Source of the DNA: DATHTC01 sp963746805
Lineage (GTDB): Bacteria; Actinomycetota; Thermoleophilia; Gaiellales; Gaiellaceae
Assembly: GCA_963746805.1 (NCBI GenBank)
Contig: CAVVCQ010000001.1
Span: forward strand, 868,001-932,000
Length of the DNA: 64,000 nt
Reading direction: 5' to 3'
Shown here piece after piece: positions 1 to 8,696 of this stretch (its first letter is position 1; each line of letters opens with the position of its first letter). A program made the translations under genes and the position numbers. The notes beneath the pieces are model-generated. The model was not told the DNA's origin and did no database searches. It saw only the letters and a program-made list of their open reading frames with translations.

Positions 1-762
1 CGCGAGAACCGGCCGCACGCCGGCATCGAGCTGCTGTTCACGCCGAAGGAAGAGGTCGGGCTCCTCGGCGCGGCCGCCTTCGACCACACGCGGCTGCTCG
101 CACGGGTCGGGTACGTCTACGACCAGGCGGCGCCGATCGGGCAGATCGTCCTCGGCGCGCCGACGCAACGCTCGCTCCACGTCCGCTTCCACGGCCGGCC
201 GGCGCACGCCGGGATGGTCCCGGAAGAAGGCCGCTCGGCGATCGCGGCCGCGGCCCGAGCGATCGCCGAGCTCCGGCTCGGGCGGCTCGACGACGAGACC
301 ACGGCGAATGTCGGGACGATCGTCGGCGGCACCGCCCGCAACATCGTCCCGGAGTGGTGCACGTTCGAGGCCGAGGCCCGCTCGCACGACGAGCGCAAGC
401 TCCAGGACCTCGTGCAGGAGATGCTCGACTCGATCACGTTCGCCGCCCAGGCGGCCGACTGCGAGGTCGAGACCCAGATCGAGGAGACCTACCGCGGCTA
501 CCGCTTCCGTCGCGAGGACGTGCCGGTGCGGCTCGCCGCCGACGCGCTGCGTGCCGTCGGCGCCGAGCCGACGTACGCCCTCACCGGCGGCGGCGCCGAC
601 GCGAACGTCTTCACGGCGCGGGGGATCCCGTGCGTCAACGTCGCGAACGGGATGGCCGAGATCCACACGCCGGACGAGCACGTGGCCGTCGCCGACCTCG
701 ATCGCATGGTCGCCTTCACGCTCGCCCTCGTCGAGGAGGCCCGCGGTGCCGCTCTCGCTTAG
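1..762 (+). CDS. M20-family metallopeptidase, 3' part
   Basis: The start lies before the window; about 253 codons are visible, ending in TAG at 760-762. The visible part carries the M20 hallmarks: TPKEEVGLLG (catalytic and metal-binding Glu pair, visible residues 17-18), GRPAHAG near residue 66 opening the dimerisation (lid) domain, a GGGADANVF loop, and a late metal-ligand histidine in IHTPDEHV near residue 222. These resemble peptidase T-like aminopeptidases and related M20 di/tripeptidases that use two zinc ions. The next gene starts 17 bp before this one ends, so they are probably co-transcribed. The exact substrate cannot be told from this fragment. Confidence 0.85.
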   Translation, partial: RENRPHAGIELLFTPKEEVGLLGAAAFDHTRLLARVGYVYDQAAPIGQIVLGAPTQRSLHVRFHGRPAHAGMVPEEGRSAIAAAARAIAELRLGRLDDETTANVGTIVGGTARNIVPEWCTFEAEARSHDERKLQDLVQEMLDSITFAAQAADCEVETQIEETYRGYRFRREDVPVRLAADALRAVGAEPTYALTGGGADANVFTARGIPCVNVANGMAEIHTPDEHVAVADLDRMVAFTLALVEEARGAALA

Positions 763-1717
763 GCGCGGGCGCGTCACCGCGGTCTTCGAGCGCCTCGACG
801 GGCTCGTGCGGCTCGAGGTCGACGGGATCGCGTGCGTCGCGTATCCGGAGCTGACCGGCGACGTCGAGGAGGGCGACGACGTCCTCGTCAACGAGCAGGC
901 GCAGCTGCTCGGCCTCGGCTCGGGCGGCTTCGACGTGCTGCACGCGAACCTGACGCGCGGGCTCGGCCTCGACGCGGAGCCGGGCGCGCACGTGATGAAG
1001 CTGCCGTACACGCCGGTCCAGCACGCCGTTCGCCACGTCGAGGAGGACGGCGAGCTCGCACCCGAGCTCGGGGGGCTCCCCGTCGTCTGCTGCACGCTCC
1101 ACAGCCAGGTGCTCCCGGTGCTCGCCGGGCTCGCCGGGGCACGCTGCGCGTACGTGCAGCTGCCGGGCGGTGCGCTCCCGGTCGGGCTGTCGGACACCCT
1201 GCGGATCGTCCGGGTCGAGACGGTCGCCGTCGGTGCCTGCTTCGGTGGCAGCCACGCGGCGGTGAACGTCGCGTCCGCGCTCGCGTGGGCCGCGTCGGCG
1301 GGCTTCGACGCCGTCGTCTGCTCGATCGGGCCGGGCATCGTCGGGACCGGGAGCAGGCTCGGGCACGGGGCTGCAGCGGCAGCGGAGGCGGCGAACGCGG
1401 CTCGGGCCCTCGACGGCGTGGCCGTGCTCGCGGCCCGCGTCTCGGACGCCGATGCGCGCGACCGGCACCGCGGCGTGTCGCACCACACGGAGGCCGTCCT
1501 CGAGCTCGCCTTCGGCTGGCCCGTCGTGGCCTGGCCGAAGGGGTGGGAGGCGCCGGACCGGATCGCGTCGCTCACGGAGGTCGAGACCGCCGGTTGGCGC
1601 GAGGCCTGCGCCGGCCTGCCGCTCTCACACATGGGCCGCGGGCCGGACGAGGATCCGCGCTTCTTCGAGGCCGCCTACGCCGCCGGCGTGCTCGCTCGGA
1701 CGCTGTGGCCGTCGTGA
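746..1717 (+). CDS. DUF3866 family protein
   Basis: Protein of 323 residues of unknown function. The sequence matches my memory of DUF3866, a family found mainly in Actinobacteria and Firmicutes: an N-terminal beta-rich segment, the ADVV/DDVLVN-like core, MKLPYTPVQ, and a Gly-rich central part (SIGPGIVGTGSRLGHG) that could bind a nucleotide or phosphate. I chose GTG at 746, which overlaps the upstream peptidase gene by 17 bp. The stop overlaps the next ATG by one base (TGATG). No signal peptide or membrane segment is visible. The peptidase/DUF3866/AKR/NUDIX run is continuous, so it reads as one operon, but the job of this protein is unknown. Confidence 0.8.
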   Translation: MPLSLRRGRVTAVFERLDGLVRLEVDGIACVAYPELTGDVEEGDDVLVNEQAQLLGLGSGGFDVLHANLTRGLGLDAEPGAHVMKLPYTPVQHAVRHVEEDGELAPELGGLPVVCCTLHSQVLPVLAGLAGARCAYVQLPGGALPVGLSDTLRIVRVETVAVGACFGGSHAAVNVASALAWAASAGFDAVVCSIGPGIVGTGSRLGHGAAAAAEAANAARALDGVAVLAARVSDADARDRHRGVSHHTEAVLELAFGWPVVAWPKGWEAPDRIASLTEVETAGWREACAGLPLSHMGRGPDEDPRFFEAAYAAGVLARTLWPS

Positions 1718-2490
1718 TGGAGGAGCGGCGGGTCGGCCCGGTCGTCGGCCTCGGCACGTGGAACACGTTCGACGCGGACGCGGACCTCGCGGGCCGGATC
1801 CTCGAGGCGGCGCTCACGGCGGGCGTGCGGGTCGTCGACACGTCTCCGATGTACCGGGGCGCGGAGGCGTCGCTCGCCGCCGCGCTCGAGGGCCGCCGCG
1901 ACGGCGTCACGGTCGCGACGAAGATCTGGACGCCGTCGCCCGACGAGGCCCGCGAGCAGCTCGAGCGCCAGCTCGGCTGGTACGGGCACGTCGAGCTGGA
2001 GCAGATCCACAACCTCGTCGCCTGGGAGGAGCACCTCCCGTGGCTCGAGGCCGAGCGCGACACGGGCCGGATCGGCCTGGTCGGCGTCACGCACTACGCC
2101 TCCTCGGCGTTCGGCGAGCTCGCCCGCGCGCTGCGGACGGGCAGGTTCGACGCCGTGCAGCTGCCGTACTCGGTCGAGGAGCGCGAGGTCGAGCGCGAGC
2201 TGCTCCCGCTCGCCGCCGAGCTCGGTGTGCGCGTCGTCGTCATGCGCCCGTTCGCCTCCGGCCGGCTCGTCCGCTCGTCGCCGCCGGCCGAGGCGCTCGA
2301 GCCGCTCCGCCCGTTCGGCGTGGAGACGTGGCCGCAGGCGCTGCTGAAGTGGATCCTGTCGGACGACCGGGTCGACGTCGTCATCCCCGCCACGTCGCGG
2401 CCGCCGCGCGCCGCCGAGAACGCGGCTGCGGGCAGCCCGCCCTGGCTCGGCCCGGAGGAGCGCGGGTACGTCGAGCGGCTGGCGCGATGA
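1717..2490 (+). CDS. aldo/keto reductase family protein
   Basis: NAD(P)H-dependent oxidoreductase of the TIM-barrel AKR superfamily, 257 residues, cytoplasmic. The catalytic tetrad is complete: Asp41 and Tyr46 in VVDTSPMYRG, Lys69 in VATKIW, His98 in QIHNL. It is shorter than typical AKRs (about 300-330), lacking part of the C-terminal region that shapes the substrate pocket, so the substrate is open. The ATG at 1717 overlaps the preceding stop, and the end overlaps the NUDIX start by 4 bp (ATGA), so translation is probably coupled. Confidence 0.85.
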   Translation: MEERRVGPVVGLGTWNTFDADADLAGRILEAALTAGVRVVDTSPMYRGAEASLAAALEGRRDGVTVATKIWTPSPDEAREQLERQLGWYGHVELEQIHNLVAWEEHLPWLEAERDTGRIGLVGVTHYASSAFGELARALRTGRFDAVQLPYSVEEREVERELLPLAAELGVRVVVMRPFASGRLVRSSPPAEALEPLRPFGVETWPQALLKWILSDDRVDVVIPATSRPPRAAENAAAGSPPWLGPEERGYVERLAR

Positions 2491-2987
2491 GGCCGGACGA
2501 GACCGAGACGGCGTACGACGGCTCGCTGGTCCGCGTCGTCCTCGAGCGGTGGGGCGACCGCCGACGCGAGATCGTCGACCATCCGGGCTCGGTCGCGGTC
2601 GTGGCGATCGACCGCGACGGCCGGATCGTCCTCGTGCGTCAGCTGCGCGAGGCCGCGCGCACGGTGCTGCTCGAGCTGCCCGCCGGGACGATGGAGGCCG
2701 GGGAGAACCCGCTGGTGACCGCACAGCGGGAGCTGCGCGAGGAGACCGGCTTCGCCGGCGGCACGTGGCGACGCCTCGGCGCGGTCTGGACGTCACCGGG
2801 GTTCCTCCGCGAGCGCATGCACCTCTTTCTCGCGGAGGACGTCGAGCCGGGAGCGGCGTCGCCCGAGGCCGACGAGGAGGTCGAGGTCGTCCTCGTGCCC
2901 TTCGCCGAGGCCGTGGCGGGGGCCGCGGAGCTCGAGGACGCGAAGACGGTTGCCGGCCTCCTGCTCGCCTCGGCGGCCCGGATCTAG
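2487..2987 (+). CDS. NUDIX hydrolase, ADP-ribose pyrophosphatase type
   Basis: Protein of 166 residues that should hydrolyse a nucleoside diphosphate linked to another moiety. The NUDIX box is complete at residues 67-89: Gly67, Glu73, then RELREETGF, giving the Mg-binding helix. The N-terminal half (YDGSLVRVVLERW, then the REIVDHPGSVAVVA strand pair) is typical of the ADP-ribose/ADP-sugar pyrophosphatase subgroup, as is the Pro-containing loop after the box (TSPGFLRERMHLF). The ATG overlaps the AKR stop by 4 bp. It is the last gene of the first operon; ald follows after 20 bp with its own -10-like box. Confidence 0.9.
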   Translation: MRPDETETAYDGSLVRVVLERWGDRRREIVDHPGSVAVVAIDRDGRIVLVRQLREAARTVLLELPAGTMEAGENPLVTAQRELREETGFAGGTWRRLGAVWTSPGFLRERMHLFLAEDVEPGAASPEADEEVEVVLVPFAEAVAGAAELEDAKTVAGLLLASAARI

Positions 2988-3007
2988 CGGTGTAAGGTTG
3001 CGCCGCC

Positions 3008-4132
3008 ATGCGCGTCGGCGTCGCCAAGGAGATCAAGTCGGACGAGTACCGAATCGCCCTGACGCCGGCCGGTGCGAAGGAGCTCGTCGACCACGGTCAC
3101 GAGGTCGTCGTCGAGACCGGCGCCGGCCTCGGGAGCGCGTTCCACGACGAGACGTACACGGCGGTCGGTGCGCGGATCGCGTCGGTCGACGAGGTCTGGG
3201 AGCAGTCCGAGCTCCTGCTGAAGGTGAAGGAGCCGATCGAGCCCGAGTACGCGCGGCTGCACGACGGGCAAGTGCTGTTCACCTACCTGCACATCGCCGC
3301 GGACGAGCCGCTGACGCGCGCGCTCGCGGAGTCCGGGATCACCGCCGTGGCGTACGAGACGGTCGAGACCGCGGACCGGCGGCTGCCGCTGCTGGCGCCG
3401 ATGAGCGAGGTCGCGGGCCGGCTCGCGGCGCAGGCGGTGGCGTACTACCTCGAGACGCCCTACGGCGGCCGTGGCCTGCTGCTCGGGGGCGTCCCGGGCG
3501 TCGCACCGGGGCGCGTCGTCGTCATCGGCGGCGGGATCGTCGGCTACAACGCCGCGATCATCGCCATCGGCCTCGGCGCCCAGGTCACGATCCTCGAGCG
3601 CTCGATCGACCGCATGCGGCATCTCGAGGAGATCCTCTCCGGCCGCGTCACGCTGATGATGTCGTCCTCGCTGCAGATCCAGGAGTCGGTGGCCGACGCG
3701 GACGCGGTCATCGGTGCCGTGCTCATCCCCGGCGCGGTCGCGCCGAAGCTCGTCACCGAGGACATGGTGCGCGGGATGAAGGAGGGCGCGGTCATCGCCG
3801 ACGTCGCCATCGATCAGGGCGGCTGCTTCGCGACCTCACGCGCGACGACGCACCGCGACCCGGTCTACGAGGTGCACGGCGTCATCCACTACTGCGTCGC
3901 GAACATGCCCGGCGCCGTGCCGATCACGTCGACGAAGGCGCTCACGAACGCGACGCTGCCGTACGTGCTCGCGATTGCGGACAACGGCCTCCGTGACGCC
4001 GTGGCGAACGACCCGGCGCTTGCGAAGGGCGTCAACGTCCTCGACGGGAAGGTCACGTACGAGGCCGTCGCCGAGGCGCACGACCTCGAGTTCACCCCGC
4101 TCGAGGACGTCCTGCCGCTCTCGGCGGTCTAG
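3008..4132 (+). CDS. ald: alanine dehydrogenase
   Basis: NAD-dependent interconversion of L-alanine and pyruvate plus ammonium; 374 residues, the usual family length (about 370). Residues expected in the active site are present: Arg15 (EYRIALTP), Lys74 (LKVKEP) and His95 (FTYLHIA). The Rossmann fold motif is VVIGGGIVGYNAA. A TAAGGT box lies 9 nt before the ATG with no clear Shine-Dalgarno, suggesting a short-leader or leaderless transcript. The TAG stop shares the palindrome CTAG with the stop of the small convergent gene on the other strand. Confidence 0.96.
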   Translation: MRVGVAKEIKSDEYRIALTPAGAKELVDHGHEVVVETGAGLGSAFHDETYTAVGARIASVDEVWEQSELLLKVKEPIEPEYARLHDGQVLFTYLHIAADEPLTRALAESGITAVAYETVETADRRLPLLAPMSEVAGRLAAQAVAYYLETPYGGRGLLLGGVPGVAPGRVVVIGGGIVGYNAAIIAIGLGAQVTILERSIDRMRHLEEILSGRVTLMMSSSLQIQESVADADAVIGAVLIPGAVAPKLVTEDMVRGMKEGAVIADVAIDQGGCFATSRATTHRDPVYEVHGVIHYCVANMPGAVPITSTKALTNATLPYVLAIADNGLRDAVANDPALAKGVNVLDGKVTYEAVAEAHDLEFTPLEDVLPLSAV

Positions 4133-4272
4133 GACTCCGGCGCCGGGTCGGCCTTCTTCGGCCGGTCCTTGGCAGGGGAGACCTTGATCACGATGAACGT
4201 CACGAGTGCGGCGTAGCCGACCACCGCGACGATGAAGAGGACGAGCCCGATGAGGCCAAGAACCGTGTCCAT
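4129..4272 (-). CDS. 47-residue single-span membrane protein
   Basis: Short reading frame of 47 codons: Met-Asp, then about 26 hydrophobic residues (VLGLIGLVLFIVAVVGYAAL onward), followed by a Lys/Pro-rich basic tail (KVSPAKDRPKKADP). This is the layout of a small inner-membrane protein with the C-terminus in the cytosol. It has a TACTGT box 9 nt before the ATG, overlapping the deoB -10 box on the other strand. It converges on ald, sharing the CTAG stop. Function unknown; I have an impression of similar tiny proteins in related actinobacteria but cannot confirm it. Confidence 0.65.
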   Translation of the reverse strand: MDTVLGLIGLVLFIVAVVGYAALVTFIVIKVSPAKDRPKKADPAPES

Positions 4273-4280
4273 GAGGGGGT

Positions 4281-4287
4281 TACAGTA
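4281..4287. promoter_or_regulatory. overlapping divergent -10 boxes, deoB and small membrane protein
   Basis: The heptamer TACAGTA reads TACAGT on the plus strand, 6 nt before the deoB ATG, and TACTGT on the minus strand, 9 nt before the ATG of the 47-residue protein. Both spacings fit leaderless transcription. The two -10 elements share five base pairs. Confidence 0.5.
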
Positions 4288-4292
4288 GCGGC

Positions 4293-5465
4293 ATGGCCCG
4301 CGCGTGCGTGATCGTGCTGGACGCCGTCGGCGCGGGCGAGCTCCCGGACGCCGACGAGTACGGCGACGAGGGCTCCGACACGCTCGGGAACGTCTCGCGC
4401 ACCGTCGGCGGCCTGGACCTGCCGAACCTCGAGGCGCTCGGGCTCGGCAACGTCGAGCCGCTCGAGGGCTGCCCGCCGCAGCCGGGGGCGCCGGCGATCG
4501 CGGGCCGCCTCGTCGAGCGCTCGAAGGGCAAGGACACGACGACGGGGCACTGGGAGCTGATGGGCGTGCTCACGCCGACGGCCTTCCCGACCTACCCGCA
4601 CGGGTTCCCGCACGACGTCATCGACCCGTTCATGCACCGCACCGGCCGCGGCGTGCTGGGCAACAAGGCCGCGTCCGGGACGGAGATCATCCAGGAGCTC
4701 GGCGAGGAGCATCAGCGCACCGGGAAGTGGATCGTCTACACGTCCGCCGACTCGGTGTTCCAGATCGCCGCCCACGAGGAGACGATCCCGCTCGAGGAGC
4801 TCTACGCGGCGTGCAAGGTGGCGCGCGAGGAGGTGCTCGTCGGCAAGCACGCAGTCGGGCGGGTGATCGCGCGGCCGTTCGTCGGCTCGCCGGGGAGCTA
4901 CGAACGGACGCCGAACCGGCACGACTTCTCGCTGCTGCCGAAGCGCCCGAACTACCTGTCGCTCGTGCGCGACGCGGGGGGCAACGTTCAGGGTGTCGGC
5001 AAGATCGGCGACATCTTCGCGGGGCAGGACATCGACGACTCGCATCCGACGAAGTCGAACGTCGAGGGGATCCAGACGACGGCCGAGCTGCTCCGGAACG
5101 CACCCGACGGGACCTTCGTGTTCGTGAACCTCGTCGAGACGGACATGCTCTGGGGCCACCGCAACGACCCGGTGAACTTCCACCGGTGCCTGCAGGACTT
5201 CGACCGGCGGCTCCCGGACATCCTCGACGCGTTGCAGGCCGGGGACCTGCTCGTGCTCACGTCGGACCACGGCTGCGACCCGACGACGCCGTCGACCGAC
5301 CACTCGCGCGAGCACGCGATGCTGCTCGCGTACGTCGAGGGGCGGAACGCGGCGGGCCAGATCCACGAGGGAGAGTTCGCGGACGTCGGCGCGACGGTGA
5401 ACGCCTGGCTGGGCGGCAAAGCGGCGCCGCGCGGCATCCCGGGGGAGCCGCTCGTGCTCTCGTGA
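4293..5465 (+). CDS. deoB: phosphopentomutase
   Basis: Interconverts (deoxy)ribose 1-phosphate and 5-phosphate; alkaline-phosphatase superfamily, 390 residues as expected. Visible landmarks are the N-terminal metal site DAVGAGELPDADEYGD, the nucleophile-region Thr in GKDTTTGHWE, and the C-terminal metal ligands in TSDHGCDPTTPSTDHSRE. Together with deoA two genes downstream it feeds pentose from nucleosides into central metabolism. Its stop overlaps the start of the methyltransferase gene by 4 bp (GTGA). Confidence 0.96.
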   Translation: MARACVIVLDAVGAGELPDADEYGDEGSDTLGNVSRTVGGLDLPNLEALGLGNVEPLEGCPPQPGAPAIAGRLVERSKGKDTTTGHWELMGVLTPTAFPTYPHGFPHDVIDPFMHRTGRGVLGNKAASGTEIIQELGEEHQRTGKWIVYTSADSVFQIAAHEETIPLEELYAACKVAREEVLVGKHAVGRVIARPFVGSPGSYERTPNRHDFSLLPKRPNYLSLVRDAGGNVQGVGKIGDIFAGQDIDDSHPTKSNVEGIQTTAELLRNAPDGTFVFVNLVETDMLWGHRNDPVNFHRCLQDFDRRLPDILDALQAGDLLVLTSDHGCDPTTPSTDHSREHAMLLAYVEGRNAAGQIHEGEFADVGATVNAWLGGKAAPRGIPGEPLVLS

Positions 5466-6193
5466 GCACGCAGTTCCCTCCCGACGACCCGCTGTTCGTC
5501 TCGTGGGAGTACGCGAGCGAGGAACGGCTCGTCACGCGCAACGAGACGTACCGGCGGTTCATCACGGGCCCGAGCGCCGAGGACATCGCCTTCGACGCCG
5601 TCCGCGAGGCCGGGCCTGCGGCGGTGGTCGAGGTCGGCTGCGGGACGGGCGAGTTCGCCGCGCGCGTGCGCGACGAGCTCGGCGCGGAGGTGGTCGCCTC
5701 GGACGTGTCGCCGCGGATGGCGACGCTGACGAAGGAGCGCGGGATCGAGGCCGTCGTGGCCGACGTCGAGAAGCTGCCGTTCGACGACGGGAGCTTCGAC
5801 TGCGCGGTCGCCAACTGGGTGCTCTACCACGCGCGCGACCCGCGAGCGGCGGCGGCCGAGCTCGCGCGCGTGCTCCGGCCGGGCGGCCGGCTCGTCGCCG
5901 CGACGATGGGCGTCGGCCACATGGCCGAGCTCTGGACCGCGCTCGGCGACCGCTCGACGGACGGCCTGAGCTTCTGGAGCGAGAACGGCGCCGGGGTCCT
6001 CGCCGACGCGTTCGCGTCCGTCGAGTGCCGCGACGCCGCGGGCATCCTCGAGTTCCCGACGCGCGCGAGCGTGCGCGAGTTCGTCGCCGCGACGAGCAAT
6101 CGCGCGCACCTCGCGAACGGCGTCTCCGAGCTGGCCGAGCCGTTCCGGACGAGGAGCTCGTTCGTCGTGTTCGTCGCTCACACCGCCGCGTGA
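5462..6193 (+). CDS. class I SAM-dependent methyltransferase
   Basis: Protein of 243 residues with a Rossmann-like SAM domain: motif I VVEVGCGTGEF near residue 58, acidic strand-2 end VVASDVSPRM, then DVEKLPFDDGSFDCAVANWVLYH and a VLRPGGRLVA motif. This matches the Methyltransf_11/UbiE-like group acting on small molecules; the acceptor is unknown. GTG at 5462 overlaps deoB by 4 bp, and its own stop overlaps deoA in the same way. Being locked between two nucleoside-salvage genes suggests co-translation, but not necessarily a related substrate. Confidence 0.9.
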   Translation: MSTQFPPDDPLFVSWEYASEERLVTRNETYRRFITGPSAEDIAFDAVREAGPAAVVEVGCGTGEFAARVRDELGAEVVASDVSPRMATLTKERGIEAVVADVEKLPFDDGSFDCAVANWVLYHARDPRAAAAELARVLRPGGRLVAATMGVGHMAELWTALGDRSTDGLSFWSENGAGVLADAFASVECRDAAGILEFPTRASVREFVAATSNRAHLANGVSELAEPFRTRSSFVVFVAHTAA

Positions 6194-7497
6194 CCGCCGC
6201 GGCGGAGCTGATTCAGCGCAAGCGCGACGGCGAGGAGCTCCCGCCCGAGGAGCTCGCGGAGCTCGTTCTCGCCTACGCACGGGACGAGGTTCCCGACTAC
6301 CAGATGGCGGCGTTCTGCATGGCCGTCTTCTTCCGCGGCCTCTCGTCGGCCGAGACGCTGGCGCTGACCGACGCGATGGTCCGGAGCGGCGAGACGATCG
6401 ACCTGCGCGCCGAGCTCGGCCGCAAGGTGGTCGACAAGCACTCGACCGGCGGAGTCGGGGACAAGACGACGCTCGCCGTCGGGCCGATCGTCGCCGCGTG
6501 CGGCGTGCCGCTCGGCAAGATGAGCGGCCGCGGCCTCGGCCACACCGGCGGGACGCTCGACAAGCTCGAGGCGATCCCCGGCTACCGCGTCGAGCTGACG
6601 CACGAGGAGTTCGTCCGCACCGTGCGCGAGGTCGGCTGCGCGATCATCGGGCAGACCGGAGACCTCGTCCCGGCGGACAAGAAGCTCTACGCCCTCCGCG
6701 ACGTCACGGCGACGGTCGACCAGCGCTCGCTGATCGCCTCCTCGATCATGTCGAAGAAGCTCGCGGGCGGCGCGGACGCGATCGTCCTCGACGTGAAGGT
6801 CGGCGACGGCGCCTTCATGAAGACGATCGACGAGGCCCGCGAGCTCGCGCAGATCATGATCGAGATCGGCCGCGGCGCCGGACGCGAGGTCGTCTGCGAG
6901 CTGACCGACATGGACCAGCCGCTCGGGCGCGCGGTGGGGAACGCGCTCGAGGTCCGCGAGGCACTGGAAACGGTCCGCGGCGAGGGGCCGCCGGACCTCA
7001 CCGAGCTCGTGCTCGCGTCCTGCGGCCACCTGCTTGCACTGTCGGACCTACGCGTCGACCACGGCGAGGGCCGTCGCCGCGCGGAGGCCGCCGTCGCCGA
7101 CGGGTCGGCGCTCCTCGCGTACGAGCGCTGGATCCGCGCCCAGGGCGGCGACCCGGACGTGTCCGCGCTCGAGTCGGCACCCGTTGTCCGCGAGGTGCGG
7201 GCACCGCGCGCAGGCGTTGTCGTCCGCGCGGGGGCGATCGCCGTCGGACGGGCGGCGCTCCACCTCGGCGCCGGCCGGCAGACGAAGGACGACGACATCG
7301 ACCATGCCGTCGGCGTCGTCTGTCTCGCCAAGCGCGGCGACCGGGTCGAGGCCGGGCAGCCTCTGGCCGAGGTCCATGCGCGGGACGAGGCGTCGGCCGA
7401 CCGGGCCGTCGCGGAGGTCCTGGCCGCCTACGACCTCGGCGAGGACGCCGGCGCGGGCCGCCCGATCATCATCGAGACGCTGACGTCGTTCGACTGA
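6190..7497 (+). CDS. deoA: thymidine/pyrimidine-nucleoside phosphorylase
   Basis: Phosphorolysis of thymidine (and possibly uridine) to base plus (deoxy)ribose 1-phosphate; 435 residues, normal for the family. The signature SGRGLGHTGGTLDKLE is intact, along with the phosphate-site KHSTGGVGDKT and the C-terminal GYRV/D..DHAVG barrel-hammerhead region. GTG at 6190 overlaps the methyltransferase stop (GTGA). The product is the substrate of DeoB, two genes upstream in the same coupled operon. Whether it is thymidine-specific or a pyrimidine-nucleoside phosphorylase cannot be settled by eye. Confidence 0.94.
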   Translation: MTAAAELIQRKRDGEELPPEELAELVLAYARDEVPDYQMAAFCMAVFFRGLSSAETLALTDAMVRSGETIDLRAELGRKVVDKHSTGGVGDKTTLAVGPIVAACGVPLGKMSGRGLGHTGGTLDKLEAIPGYRVELTHEEFVRTVREVGCAIIGQTGDLVPADKKLYALRDVTATVDQRSLIASSIMSKKLAGGADAIVLDVKVGDGAFMKTIDEARELAQIMIEIGRGAGREVVCELTDMDQPLGRAVGNALEVREALETVRGEGPPDLTELVLASCGHLLALSDLRVDHGEGRRRAEAAVADGSALLAYERWIRAQGGDPDVSALESAPVVREVRAPRAGVVVRAGAIAVGRAALHLGAGRQTKDDDIDHAVGVVCLAKRGDRVEAGQPLAEVHARDEASADRAVAEVLAAYDLGEDAGAGRPIIIETLTSFD

Positions 7498-7520
7498 GCG
7501 GTCGCCCGAGCCCGCGGGGC

Positions 7521-7526
7521 TAGGCT
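7521..7526 (+). promoter_or_regulatory. -10 box of mutM
   Basis: TAGGCT, 6 nt before the GTG start of mutM, with no Shine-Dalgarno between; consistent with a leaderless mRNA. Confidence 0.4.
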
Positions 7527-7532
7527 GGCTCG

Positions 7533-8369
7533 GTGCCCGAGCTTCCCGAGGTCGAGACCGTTCGTCGCGAGCTCGCGCCGGTGCTGACCGGGAAGCGGAT
7601 CGACCGGGCGGAGATCCTCGACGCGAGGCTGACGAGGCCGGTCGAGCCCGGGTGGGTGGCGTCCGAGCTGCAGGGCGAGTCGATCGTGGCCGTCGATCGG
7701 CGGGGCAAGTATCTGGTTGTTCGATTCGGTTCGGAGCGGGCTCTCCTGGTCCACCTCCGGATGACGGGATCGTTTCGCACGGCGCGCAACGGCGATCTGG
7801 AGGCCGATGCGTACCGCCGCGCTGTTGTCAGGTTAGACGACGGGTCGGACGTCGCCTATCGCGATGTGCGCCGATTTGGCACCTGGCTGCTGCTCGAGCC
7901 GGACGAGCTCGACCCGTACCTCGCCATCCGGGTCGGGCCGGAGCCGCTCCAGGACGGGTTCACGACCCGGTTCCTCCGTGAGCGGCTCGCGGGCCGGACC
8001 GCGCCGCTCAAGGCGGCGGTGCTCGATCAGCGCAGCGTCGCCGGGCTCGGGAACATCTACGCCGACGAGGCGCTGTGGCGTGCGCGGCTCCATCCGCGCC
8101 GCGAGGCCGGCTCGCTCTCCACCGCCGAGGTCAGGCGCGTGCACGCCGCGGTGCGCGAGGCGCTCGAAGTCGGGATCGCGCGACAGGGCTCGACGCTCCG
8201 TGACTACCGCCGGCCGGACGGCGCCGAGGGGTCGATGCAGGACGAGTTCAAGGTCTACGGCCGGCTGGGCGAGCCGTGCGAGCGGTGCGGCACGCCGATC
8301 GAGCGCATCGTCGTCGGCGGCCGGGGCACCTGGTACTGCCCGCACTGCCAGCGCCCGCCGCGCCGGTAA
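7533..8369 (+). CDS. mutM: formamidopyrimidine-DNA glycosylase
   Basis: Base-excision repair enzyme (8-oxoguanine/FaPy glycosylase and AP lyase), 278 residues. After removal of the initiator the protein begins PELPEVETVRR, giving the catalytic Pro1 and Glu2. The core includes the conserved Lys loop (DRRGKYLVV), the helix-two-turn-helix region with LDQRSVAGLGNIYADE, and a C-terminal zinc finger CERCG...CPHCQ. All key residues for Fpg rather than Nei are present. The GTG start is fixed by the need for Pro at position 2. Confidence 0.96.
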   Translation: MPELPEVETVRRELAPVLTGKRIDRAEILDARLTRPVEPGWVASELQGESIVAVDRRGKYLVVRFGSERALLVHLRMTGSFRTARNGDLEADAYRRAVVRLDDGSDVAYRDVRRFGTWLLLEPDELDPYLAIRVGPEPLQDGFTTRFLRERLAGRTAPLKAAVLDQRSVAGLGNIYADEALWRARLHPRREAGSLSTAEVRRVHAAVREALEVGIARQGSTLRDYRRPDGAEGSMQDEFKVYGRLGEPCERCGTPIERIVVGGRGTWYCPHCQRPPRR

Positions 8370-8624
8370 CTAGGCGGCGAGCTGCTCGTCGAGCTCGCCG
8401 GAGCGGTCGAGCCGCCAGAGCTCGGTATAGCCGCCGATCGGCTCGCCGTCGATCAGGATCTGCGGCACCGTCCAGCCGCCGGTGAGATCGAAGAGCCGCT
8501 GGCGGAAGTCCGGGCCCTCGTCGAGGAGCAACTCCTCGTACTCGAGCCCCTTGCCGTCGAGGAGTGCTTTGGCCCGCACGCAGTAGCCGCACCACTCCGT
8601 CGAGTACATCTGGATCCTGGCCAT
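8370..8624 (-). CDS. glutaredoxin-family protein, mycoredoxin-like
   Basis: 84-residue thioredoxin-fold protein with YSTEWCGYCVRAK (redox Cys12 and Cys15), the cis-Pro motif TVPQILIDG and a Gly-Gly turn (IGGYTELW). The CGYC active site is the one seen in actinobacterial mycoredoxins, which use mycothiol rather than glutathione. Whether this organism makes mycothiol is not visible here. ATG at 8624; it faces away from recO, 72 bp apart. The start cannot be further upstream because the fold begins right at the Met. Confidence 0.9.
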   Translation of the reverse strand: MARIQMYSTEWCGYCVRAKALLDGKGLEYEELLLDEGPDFRQRLFDLTGGWTVPQILIDGEPIGGYTELWRLDRSGELDEQLAA

Positions 8625-8684
8625 CCGGGCTTGTAACGGAGAAGACCCCGAATTCGTTCCCGGGGCGCCGGCAGCCGCGGTTCG

Positions 8685-8690
8685 TACACT
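8685..8690 (+). promoter_or_regulatory. -10 box of recO
   Basis: TACACT, 6 nt before the recO GTG with no Shine-Dalgarno; leaderless-type promoter. Confidence 0.45.
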
Positions 8691-8696
8691 GGAGCC

